Assembly: GCA_000226015.1 (NCBI GenBank)
Contig: JH153308.1
Location: 136,266 to 160,090, forward strand
Reading direction: 5' to 3'
Source of the DNA: Mnemiopsis leidyi
Taxonomy: Eukaryota; Ctenophora; Tentaculata; Lobata; Bolinopsidae
DNA length: 23,825 nucleotides
Shown here: in pieces, positions 1 through 9,094 of the stretch
Layout of the letters: every line of letters begins with the position of its first letter
How positions within the stretch are numbered: the stretch's first letter is position 1
Notes under the pieces: generated by a model
Told to the model about the DNA's origin: nothing
Seen by the model: only the letters and a program-made list of their open reading frames with translations
The model's database searches: none
Translations under genes and position numbers: made by a program

Positions 1-589
1 CCTTTCAACTTGTCAGCATCCATTTGTCTGACTAACACTTTCTAACGACTTTTTTTGATGACTGTGCCAAGGCAGCCTGCTGTATTACTTCTCGTTTGAC
101 CCTCTCTCGCAACAGCAGCATAACTCTTGACAACACCCTCAACATCTTCTTTAGAACATACAGACTTTGACAATATATCTCTAACTGCATTTTCAACTGT
201 AACCTCAATAACTGGTTGAATGGCATTAAGCTCATCCCTAATCATTACTTTCATTGTCCCACAGTCATTCGAGGAAGAGGTAGATGTACGAATGGGGACA
301 CAAGTAACAGTCTGAACACTGCCAGTTTTCAAGTGACTTCACTTAAACCTTTAAGTCCAACACAACAGAGGTGCCAGTACTTATTACAGCTCTGACACTC
401 GACTGAAAGCTCACCTTCCATGTATTTTTTGCAAGGACAATAATCGTCACTTGAACTTTTGGTTAAACTTTTTTGAGGGCTCCTCAAAACTTTCTTTCTT
501 GGTCTCCCAGGAAGGCGCTTCGTATCTGCTTTCTTCAAGACCATCTTCTTCAACTGGTCATCGATCTTCTTCACTTTGTCATCCGTCAT
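1..589 (-). pseudogene. Frameshifted retrotransposon ORF1-like remnant with AT-hook and PHD-type zinc finger
   Basis: Reading leftward from an ATG at 589, the first 86 codons (to 329) give a lysine-rich start, an AT-hook-like GRPRKK, then a zinc-finger half with CPC, CQSC and WHLCC. The remaining cysteines (WQCSDC) follow at once in another frame, one base off, near 300-345. A third frame then runs to about 42 (DELNAIQPVIEVTVENAVRD, later SYAAVAREG) and yet another reaches the window edge. The order PHD-type finger, then a region preceding the usual coiled-coil, resembles ORF1 proteins of CR1/L2-like non-LTR retrotransposons; that family assignment is inference. Several frame changes mean a dead copy, or sequencing errors in homopolymers (a run of seven T at 51-57 lies at one change). 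It continues beyond base 1. The finger itself is clear; the element class is not. Confidence 0.55.
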
Positions 590-605
590 ACCTCAAATTA
601 TTTGT

Positions 606-1046
606 ATGATAGTAGTGTTGAAAGTATTAAAACTGACTTTGTCCGACCCTCATTCGAAGCGATTAGAGAGGAGAATAAAATCATCTTTGAATGCTTTTAA
701 AAGTAATTTAGAGATTTTTAATAGTAAATCTAGAGCCCTTGGGACGTCTAGCAGTGGGCATTATTGGGATATTTCGGATGAAGTTTTGAACCGTATTGAA
801 AGTGGAAGTTACTTGGAGAACAAAATAAAGCATAACAGTTTTCTAAAAGATAACCCTTTTGTTGCTAAAAAGCAAGCAAAAAAATATAATCAAGTCAAAA
901 GCTCACTTAAAAATGCAACAATTTATACCAACTTCAGAACACTTGAAGCATTTAAAGAGCAGATATGCTGCCGTTTTGGAGTGTACAAAAGTGCAAGCAA
1001 GTGCATTCCTATGTCCCGTCAGCATGTGTACATAGGCAAAGAGTGA
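606..1046 (+). CDS. Unrecognised ORF, 146 codons, followed by poly(A) signal
   Basis: I do not recognise this protein. From the first ATG at 606 it encodes about 146 residues, lysine- and serine-rich, without membrane segments, including SDPHSKRLERRIKSSLNAFK and SGHYWDISDEVLNRIESGS, which look like genuine protein rather than random translation. The frame is open somewhat upstream of the ATG, so it may instead be a 3' terminal exon. The stop at 1044-1046 is followed 70 bases later by AATAAA, which fits a real transcript end. It lies head to head with the retrotransposon ORF1 remnant, whose ATG is at 589, so it could belong to the same mobile element or to an insertion next to it. Moderate doubt that it is a host gene. 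Confidence 0.35.
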   Translation: MIVVLKVLKLTLSDPHSKRLERRIKSSLNAFKSNLEIFNSKSRALGTSSSGHYWDISDEVLNRIESGSYLENKIKHNSFLKDNPFVAKKQAKKYNQVKSSLKNATIYTNFRTLEAFKEQICCRFGVYKSASKCIPMSRQHVYIGKE

Positions 1047-1115
1047 ACCATACCAGAGAAATAAGATAGTTGTGTTACTTGTTGCTTCGATTATTTAAAT
1101 TGTAGAATGACATGA

Positions 1116-1121
1116 AATAAA
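1116..1121 (+). terminator. Poly(A) signal AATAAA
   Basis: A canonical AATAAA lies 70 bases past the stop codon of the ORF ending at 1046, in an AT-rich stretch. It is the only sign that this ORF is transcribed. Confidence 0.35.
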
Positions 1122-2308
1122 ACATTTGATTAAATATTTTTGTTTGATTGACTTGAATTCTCACTGCTTAAAGCTCAGAGCATGCACGGGACTGACTGGT
1201 TTTAAAAAAACTTCTGCAAATTCTTTAGTATGAGAAGGCACTTGTGAGTGCGATGGCCAAATGACATTTAAATACGTACATTTTATTTTCTTGCGCTAAA
1301 TTTGCAGTGCATTTCTAGTGCGCATTATTTCCGGCACATTTCTGGCAAACTGGATTAAATTCTTTGTTTACGTTATGATCTATAACTCAGCTCTGTAAAG
1401 TATTGTTGCGAAACTTGGTGTTTGGGTGGGGTTGTTCTCATGTCTGAAAAAGATCTCATGGCAGTGGATCTAGAATTTTGTAATAAAAAATGATGCCAGC
1501 ATCATCACACATAATATCCTAAAAATTTCAAAAAACATTAAAATTAATTAACAAATTTAATAAAAAGCATTAAAAAACTAATAGATATAAACGAATTTCT
1601 TCTTAGCCACAAATGGGTAATCTTGAAGAAAGCTGTCGTGCCTCAACTTGTTCTCCAAATGATTTCCACTTTCAATTGAATTTAAAACTTCATCAGAAAA
1701 TTTTCAAAAGTTTCCTCTACCATATATACCAAATGCTTTGGTTTTACTCTCTGGTGTGGATAATCTTAAGATTTTTTTTTCTCGTTAAAAAATTCTACTT
1801 ATTAGACCAGTTCTAGATGGTTCTAATAAAAAAATTTCTAACGAGAAAAAAATACAATCCCAAGATGATCATCAACAGTATCAGACTATATAGGTATGCA
1901 GGACGTCGCATAAATCAAGTTTTATAACTGTCACTGATTGGCGGATTGCATTTCGTGGTCAATGTCATTACCAAGTATCTAGATCCACTGTCTAAAAAAC
2001 TAAAATCTGTTTTTTACTAGTTCCAAGAAGGGGGAATAGAATGCAGTCTTAGGGGCCTGTGGAATATTAAATTTCAGAATGCTGGCAAGGTCTTCTTACG
2101 GTCTAGCTTTCTTAGGTATTGAGACTTTCTTTGGTATTGAAGCTCTTACCAAAATAACTGAATTTGAAGATATCATGTTTATTGCAAGAGTTTTGTATTG
2201 TTTTGATTGGTTAAGGGTGTTGACTGGTCAAGGGTGTAGAAGTAGTAGTAGAAGTGTAGAAGTATCGTTTTTACTTGAGTTAATTTTTTTGATAACAAAC
2301 AATCATAG
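1122..2308. other. Non-coding stretch
   Basis: AT-rich sequence without a convincing exon. The only structure seen is the hairpin near 1.8 kb. A 67-codon ORF at 1613-1816 covers one arm of that hairpin and has no protein-like features. Confidence 0.5.
1771..1856. repeat. Long AT-rich inverted repeat (hairpin)
   Basis: The left arm (about 1771-1809) and right arm (about 1818-1856) are near-perfect reverse complements; each contains CTCGTTA or its complement TAACGAG flanked by T or A runs, then TTATTAG/CTAATAA. The loop is about 8 bases. As RNA it would fold into one stem of nearly 40 base pairs. It may be a small foldback transposon remnant or a hairpin RNA; nothing around it decides. Confidence 0.6.
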
Positions 2309-3016
2309 GAAAGATGACTTGGTAATGCTGACATTTATGGACGACGACCCATACGAAAAGAATCTAAGTCCCAGATATCCAAAGAAGAAGAGCCACCAAC
2401 ATGGTAACTATATCATAGCTATATTTCATTTGCATCTACAAGTACAGTGTGCGTTTCTGATCCAATCCAACTCCTGATCTTAACTTTCGTTTGAAACTGC
2501 TTAAGAACTTAATCTGATAGAGTCTATCAAATTAGTTGCTGAAAGTGACAGGAGATACCCATCAACATTTTACCACACTCCACCCAACTATGGAGACGAG
2601 CAATTTTTAAATGACGATCCTCTGCTCTCCAGTACAAATGAGGTAAAGGTCTTTTGATCAATGTCGTAGACATTGCAGATGAAATTTTCATTGAGTTTCT
2701 ACCTTCTAGAATAATCAATTCCACCAAGTGATATTGTTTCATACCCAAGATTCATTTTCTTTGATTCTTTCTACACATTATCATCTTGCAAAAACGTTTT
2801 CTATATTATGGCCTCTAAGGTTTAAACATACCATCAAGAGATCATAACTAGTTGTCTTCGAATGTATAATGCAATAAATTTTGAATAAATTTTCCAAACT
2901 GAGGAAACAGATAACAAACGGAAAATTTCAAGGGAAACCAGGCTTCACATGAAAATCTATTTCAGTTTTTCAACAAAGAAATTGACACAGCATGTTTGCC
3001 ACAGTCTATTATGCAG
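2309..3016 (+). other. Candidate exon series of an unrecognised gene (weak)
   Basis: Three short open stretches are flanked by splice-like sites and have matching phases: 2309-2403 (AG before, GTAACT after; MDDDPYEKNLSPRYPKKK), 2536-2642 (AG before, GTAAAG after; RRYPSTFYHTPPNYGDEQFL then NDDPLLSS) and 2966-3016 (TTTCAG before, GTATCA after; FFNKEIDTACLPQSIMQ). The phase agreement (1 into 1, then 0 into 0) and protein-like composition are the only support. DDPLL would match an acidic dileucine sorting signal if the protein were real. No terminal exon was found and the acceptor before 2536 has a poor pyrimidine tract. It could be chance or a decayed gene; I cannot name it. Confidence 0.2.
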
Positions 3017-5269
3017 GTATCATATTTTGTTATGATATTACCTCCCCTTATTTTGTATTTTCATAATACATGATAAGTCATTCATTTTCTAGATGAATTT
3101 TTGGGCTGTTTGTATCATTGAGGGTGATAATCATCTTTTCAGATGATAAGTTTGCAAATTTACAACAATTGGTTATTTCTTTTTCTAAGAATAGATCATT
3201 GTTCAATCAATTATTTTTGAAAGCCATCGCAAATAAATTTCACAAAGTGCTGACTATAGAATTATTGTGCTTGTACCAACTGCTATCTGGCAAATTTTAA
3301 GGAGAATCTCGGATTATCGAACCTTAAAAAAAAATAGATTGCAGTAATGAAACAAACGTAATTACATTTAGTGCTATCATTACATGCTGCGCTAGAGTAC
3401 AGAGCCACTATTATGATGTAAATGATTAGCATTTGAAACGAACTAGATAAGAGCTTGTACATCTATACAGACGATATGTTTGCAGTAGCTGATGTGAAAA
3501 GTAGTAAACCCTTTTTCTAGAAACACTTGAAATTTCACACACATGTCAAGTTCCCTCCAAATTGAGATAATTTTTGAATAAAATAGGTTGTTGGTACAAC
3601 TAACATTTAGTATCAATGAGATTGGTGTTACTATTGGTGTTTAGTTACTTTTTTATTTTGTAAATAGCTGATCAGGTTGGCTGTCATCCTTACATTAAAT
3701 CATCGCAGTTTTCATTAGGTATGTTAAAATCAAACAGGTTGGCAATACCTGCGTGAGATCATCAGAATACATCCCTTTCATATTTGGAATGTTTAACATC
3801 AGCCGTAGACATGAATTTGATTAACATCAGCTAATGATATACCGTCATTAAGTCTGGCAAGAAACAAGCTGGCTCTAACATAAGGATAGCGTTACCATCT
3901 TCTATTGGACTAGTCAGCTCCAGGCACTGCTTGAGTCGGGTTCATTCTGCGTACAAGCTGAAGGTTATGTTTCATATTTGTGTGTGTGTTAGTAAGGTGA
4001 CACCGTCGCTTTATACATCGGTTTAGATCAGACATATTTACCACTTCTTGCTTATCTACAGTGGTTAGAATGTCGCACTTTGACTTCCGCTGCAACTGCC
4101 GTTACTACTAAGTCTAACCTCGCTCGCTCTACTCTTTACTTGCTTGTTTAATCTTTACCGGAAATATGAGCTCCATCGGCGCAGATTACGTTATGGTTAG
4201 TTGTGAAGATTTGGATTTACGATAATTAAATTATCGAGAAGTTTGTTCTCCAGTGTAACAGCGCAGAATAGTGAGTCACCGTTACGCTAGTGGAGTCGGC
4301 TTACAGTTGCTCACTGATGTTATCGGTGATGCGATGTTTTATGTGTGGAAATGTGCTGATGTCGCAATGATTATTATGTATTATTATTATGTATATTAGC
4401 GTTTTTAAGGGCTAGTTAAGTACATCCTGAATACCAGATGTCTGGATGAGCGATGACTTGAAAGCTGCTAATGAGTTGTGTTAAATTAAGTTCACAACGT
4501 TTAGCAGTGTGTATTAAGTGATGTTGGCTGTAGCCTGCTCTCCAAAGTTAACTCATTTGGGATGTCTCATGTCCCATATTTCATACCCCTAATATAATGC
4601 TCTTGTGTTCAAGCGCCATAAATGCTGCTTATAATACCATGAATCTATAGAAGTATAAAATATCTAATCTAAAAAAATGTGTACACATCAACAGGAAAAG
4701 CACAGTTTTCCAGCGACCAATAATTTATATCACTTACACTCTTCCTGCATGCACTGCCGCTCCAGTCATAGCTTCTAAAACGTGATTTATTGATCAGTGG
4801 AATACTTGTTTGTATGTGATTTTATGTAGTGTGCTGGTAAATATCTTTAAATGTTGGCTGGTTGCCAACAACTGTTGTCCGACTTGGTAATGTAGCTAGC
4901 TCTAAATCTTATGTTATAATTTTATTGGTAAACTTTTAACTCTGCAGTCAATTGTTCTGTTGATAATTACCTCTTCCTATTAGCTATTGGTTTATGATAC
5001 CAATGTTAAACATCAATTATTTCTATAAAAATTGATGCCTACTGGCACATTGACATTTCGGAATGTGTAACCGCGTGCAGCAGGCAAGATTACACCATAA
5101 CAACACTAGATGTTAAGATCTTGCCCTCCGCCTACATTATCATTAACCGGGTCCAGATAAAAACCGGAGTATTCTAACTGGGAAGCCGTGATTGGAGAAT
5201 ACACTTGTTATGACTCATACTGTTTCTGATTTACTTGTCTGTATTCCTTGTTGTTGGCTAGCGTGTTAG

Positions 5270-5461
5270 TTGTCCTGCCAGCCATCAGGCCGGGTCGGTA
5301 GTCACACTTCCGTTCCCAAACTTGCAATATCTAACTCTGGTTATCTTGATGTCATGTCAATAAACAGCAAATCTGTTGAGACTTCCCGACGTGGGGTTAT
5401 ACCATCAGGTAGTGCTGCGAAACTCCTGATGTTAACGAGTGGTGTTATGAAACACACGTGA
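5270..5461 (+). other. GC-richer open stretch of unknown nature
   Basis: About 63 codons are open after an acceptor-like TTAG at 5266-5269 and end in TGA at 5459-5461. Base composition is clearly richer in G and C than the flanks. The reverse strand also reads as protein-like for some distance with stops, so this may be a decayed mobile element piece rather than an exon. No family recognised. Confidence 0.15.
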
Positions 5462-6314
5462 TGTTATGTTGTTTAATATTTTACACACTGTTATTTTAAT
5501 GTTGTTATTATGTAACTTTTCTACCATGTACATGAATTTTAACTGACATCATCGCTTGGTTTAGCTGGACTGTCTATTTTCCTCGCACAGGAATTCATCA
5601 AATTCTTCAGTCTCGTGTTTACTGCAAGTGCCGCGTATCTATCAACATTTTAACGCTTTTATTCGATGAGATTTATTTAGAAAACACAGCTGTATAACAT
5701 GCATATTGCACATTACATACAACAGTTAAATTGAGATTTTCTACAGGAATCTTTAAATAAGAAAGTTCTGCCTCATTCGAGAACCACATAAGCAATAACC
5801 ACATAAGCAATAAGCATCGGCTGAAACGATACAGTCCCGAATACAGCCTCTCATGACTTATGAGTTAACAGTGTTATGACTTAGGTGTAGGAAATCTAGC
5901 TTAACTCAATGACAATTTTGCCAATTTTATGATTCAGCAGTCTTTGATAAGCCTTTACGATAATGAAGATGTCATGGAACTATTTTATTGATACTTGCGA
6001 AAATATGTTCTTCAGCAAATCAATCTCGAACATTTCATCGGAGAATTTTCCAGAAGAATAGCCCCAACTTCAACCACACATTCCATTAGGTCTTTCATTA
6101 GAGATAAGATCACTGACAATCACTATTACTGGACTACGTGTAACTTGTGCCTCGCAATAAAGTAAAACATGCATACAATCTGAATGCTTACAATTTTACA
6201 ACATTCCAGCTGGAACAGTGCCAATTTCAGTGTTCTGCCGTGTCCGGGTGTATTGTGTGAATATAATGGAATAAACAGGCACGGTTGCTGGTAGACACAT
6301 ATGGTATGAGACTA

Positions 6315-6322
6315 TGACGTCA
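6315..6322. promoter_or_regulatory. Perfect cAMP-response element TGACGTCA
   Basis: An exact CRE palindrome, about 2.7 kb upstream of the TFE start codon. Mammalian MITF is activated by CREB through a promoter CRE, which makes it worth noting, but the distance is large and one 8-mer may be chance. Confidence 0.25.
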
Positions 6323-6721
6323 TCGCTAGTAGCCTGGAACATGGCAGTAGGACATCTACACATGGTCTAAACAGGGAGCTCTCACGCTGGTCCTCCGTCA
6401 AACTCACTTAACGTTGTGGTTTTAATTGCAGGGAAAATTCAGTGGTTAAGGACTTGATGCTCTTCAACATTATTTCGTTTTTATTCGTTTTATTACTATT
6501 TCATTCAAGCCAGTCATATCATCACATGCATTTGAAGGTGATCCCTAGTCAATATGGTCCACGTTAGCTATATACAATGTCAATTAGGACTCGTTGGTCG
6601 GCCCTTTGGCACAACCTTTCAACTTACATATATGTTTATGTAAGGAATATGTGAGAAGAACGTAGCAAAAATGACGTTTATTAAAGATAATCTAGTATTA
6701 GTCTAAAAACACTTCATGCTT

Positions 6722-7045
6722 GTCGTGATGTAATGATAAGATGATATCTTCTTGTAACACGTAATGTAATGATAAGATGATATCTTCTTGTAACACGTGA
6801 TGTAATGATAAGATGATATCCTCATGTAACACGTGATGTAATGATAAGATGATATCTTCATGTAACACGTGATGTAATGATAAGATGATATCTTCATGTA
6901 ACACGTGATGTAATGATAAGATGATATCTTCTTGTAACACGTGATGTAATGATAAGATGATATCTTCTTGTAACACGTGATGTAATGATAAGATGATATC
7001 CTCATGTAACACGTGATGTAATGATAAGATGATATCCTCATGTAA
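6722..7045. repeat. 36-bp minisatellite, nine units, seven with a CACGTG E-box
   Basis: Units begin with TAATGATAAG at 6731, 6767, 6803, 6839, 6875, 6911, 6947, 6983 and 7019, exactly 36 bases apart. Each contains TGATAAG (GATA-factor core), GATATC, and, in seven units, ACACGTGAT: CACGTG occurs at 6794, 6830, 6866, 6902, 6938, 6974 and 7010. The first unit has CACGTA and the last is cut off. Because 36 is a multiple of three, several reading frames on the - strand stay open through the array; those are repeat artefacts, not genes. The array lies about 2 kb upstream of the TFE coding start. Confidence 0.95.
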
Positions 7046-7525
7046 TCTCGCTGCTTATACAACTCTCACTTGGTGATGTTAGCCAGTAATCTGTACCAAA
7101 CAGGACTGTGAGTAGCTCAATGTCAGCGGGTATCAACATCTCCATATAACCTGCACTCTGCAGAATGCAGCTTCACCTTATTTTACCGTATCATTTTATC
7201 TCAAGATTTTGGGGGTCACTTTCCAAAAATCACGTCTAGCTCGTCACACAGTTTGTTAGTTTAACCGTTACATCGCTCCTCCTGATACCTCGACAAAGTG
7301 GACTACATGACAGGGATACTTGAAATTCCTCCTAGTGAGCTGGTGAGAACAGATCCGAAAATTCCCGGGCTCAAGTCACTCCCATTTGTGTAATGAAATC
7401 GTGATTCAATTGTAGAGTTTGTATTATTATAACACAACTTTTAGTTTTTGTAGGGCCGTAGTTCGTGTCTTTTTACTTGATGAGTTACTGCACTGATGTG
7501 ATTGTTGTTTTTGTTGTAAAGCCAG
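7046..7525. other. Non-coding spacer between the two upstream satellites
   Basis: No ORF, repeat or recognised site stands out in this 480-bp stretch between the E-box minisatellite and the heptamer satellite. Confidence 0.4.
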
Positions 7526-7937
7526 TTTACTGCTTACTGTTTACAGTTTACAGTTTACAGTTTACTGTTTACAGTTAAATGCTAACTGCTTACTGTTTAC
7601 TGTTTACTGTTTACTGTTTACTGTTTACTGTTTACTGTTTACTGTTAAATGTTTACTGTTTACTGTTTACTGTTAACTGTTTACAGTTAACTGTTTACTG
7701 TTAACTGTTAACTGTTAACTGTTAACTGTTTACTGTTAACTGTTAACTGTTAACTGTTAACTGTTTACTGTTAACTATTTACTGTTTACTGTTTACTGTT
7801 TACTGTTTACTGTTTACTGTTAACTGTTTACTTTTTACTATTTACTGTTTACTGTTTACAGTTAAATGTTAACTGCTTACTGTTTACTGTTTACAGTTTA
7901 ATTTTTTGCTGTTTACTGTTCGCTGTTTGCTGTTTAC
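7526..7937. repeat. Heptamer satellite (TGTTTAC)n with TGTTAAC variants
   Basis: About 410 bp of head-to-tail 7-base units. Counting by eye there are about 28 exact TGTTTAC units and about 12 TGTTAAC, with AGTTTAC, TGCTTAC and TATTTAC variants at the edges. TGTTTAC is the core forkhead (FOX) binding motif; TAACTG inside the TGTTAAC variants matches the MYB core. The array ends about 1.05 kb upstream of the TFE start codon. Confidence 0.95.
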
Positions 7938-8755
7938 GTATATCGTTGTGATATCTATTGTACAGCCTACAGGCAGTTAAATCACAAAACCAAGGAGTTT
8001 GGATGCGAAATAAGTGACTATGTAAAAGACCTGCTCAAACTTGCCACTTTTTCGCTTTTTGTGTGAATTCCAGAAAACGTTTGAATCTCCGCTCCTACAC
8101 TGGAATGTTTAAGCTGCACATACACTGGATTTGTTCAAATCTATGTATAAAATCGCCATGCAACCTGGGCTACCTTGATCTATCAAATTTGAAAATTATC
8201 ATAGGACTATTTAGAAGATCATATATTTGTGATATCAAGTTGACGCCAAAGTTGTATGCTTAGAATTGTGGTATAACACGTCAGGCACCCACTTTTGCTT
8301 TTGACAATGAGGAACCACTACTTATTCTCGAGAATGTTCGACAATATTTCCGAATATGTCACCGACTAAGAGATGTTTTCCTCGCAAAACACAGTGCAAG
8401 TCGGCAAGAAAATGTCATCTAATTTCTTAAAAGCTGATCTTTGAATTTGATGCCTTAGTTAGAGAGGTATATTTTCATTCTTCTTGATGTGATGGTTCTC
8501 ATGAATATGTTCAATCTTTGGTGGGAATTAAAAGTTTCACGATTATTTAGATTTTGAAAGTTTCACGAAATTTAAATTCTCGTTCAAATCAAGGTACTCT
8601 CAGTCCATCAGACAAGCATTAACCGCACCGGACATGAAATCGTGCTCGATGGAGTATCAAGTATGCATCACTATCTTTCTAAGAAACATTCTTTGCATTT
8701 TATTCATTATTCACGCATTACTTTTAACTGCAGAGCAGCTTTTCTGCACGTCGTA
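7938..8755. other. Non-coding upstream flank of the TFE gene
   Basis: AT-rich, no convincing exon. A 66-codon open frame at 8063-8263 lacks an identifiable protein and has no splice or promoter context. Confidence 0.4.
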
Positions 8756-8986
8756 AGTTGACAGCTGTTTAAAGACGGCAGATCAAATGAACTGTCGGAC
8801 GGTTGAAAAGACACACATATGTCAGCTGACTTTCCCTGCCACAACTTTCACTGTCTCCCTTCGCTCAGTTCTGACTTGACTTCATCTCTTCTCCTCCTTC
8901 TCTCTTCTTCTTCTCTTAGTCTCTCCGCGAGTTTGTGGTAGTGTTTATTACGTGGTTGTTGTGTTGTGTGACTGACGGTTGTCACG
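8756..8986 (+). promoter_or_regulatory. Probable promoter and 5' UTR of the TFE gene
   Basis: The 230 bp before the start codon contain two CAGCTG E-boxes: 8762-8767 (ACAGCTGT) and a perfect 10-bp palindrome GTCAGCTGAC at 8821-8830. A run of 33 uninterrupted pyrimidines at 8885-8917 is followed directly by AG (8918-8919), so this is either an initiator-type pyrimidine tract or a strong 3' splice site for an upstream untranslated or trans-spliced leader. An in-frame TGA at 8969-8971 closes the frame upstream of the ATG. No TATA box seen. Confidence 0.45.
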
Positions 8987-9094
8987 ATGAAACGTAGGTT
9001 CTACTTACTGGACGACACTGACGAAGTTATACAAGCCTTCAAGAGCAGAACTCCCTCTTCCTCCCCGCTCGATGTTGACGTGGTGAATGATACT
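8987..9094 (+). CDS. MITF/TFE homologue: TFE gene coding exon 1
   Basis: Codes for residues 1-36, starting [14 protein letters not shown]. The ATG has A at -3 and an in-frame TGA 18 bases upstream, so it is the true start if this is the first coding exon. It ends at ACT followed by GTAAGT (phase 0). RFYLLDD slightly recalls the VFVLLEE start of TFE3, which may be coincidence. The exon is less certain than exons 2 and 3 because it has no strongly conserved block. Confidence 0.75.

Larger units (their letters stand above)
3017..6721. other. Long non-coding region upstream of the TFE gene
   Basis: No gene is recognised in 3.7 kb. Items seen: a GC-richer open stretch at 5270-5461, a 15-bp tandem duplication (cacataagcaataac) near 5785-5815, a lone CACGTG at 5455-5460, and a perfect CRE palindrome TGACGTCA at 6315-6322. 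A 10-codon ATG reading frame at 4166-4195 (MSSIGADYVM) ends at a GTTAGT donor-like site. Confidence 0.5.

Noticed and set aside
473-700. + strand ORF of 75 codons
   Set aside because: Mostly antisense to the PHD-finger region and not protein-like.
3910-4095. - strand ORF of 61 codons
   Set aside because: No family, no splice sites, and composition not distinct from non-coding flanks.
6722-7045. CRISPR-like array
   Set aside because: Units are contiguous with no variable spacers and the genome is eukaryotic; this is a minisatellite.
6698-7062. Two - strand ORFs of 104 and 119 codons with 12-residue periodicity
   Set aside because: They are translations of the 36-bp minisatellite, open only because 36 is divisible by three.
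7526-7937. Telomere-like heptamer repeat
   Set aside because: Seven-base unit, but TGTTTAC lacks the G-run of telomeric repeats and lies internally among genes.
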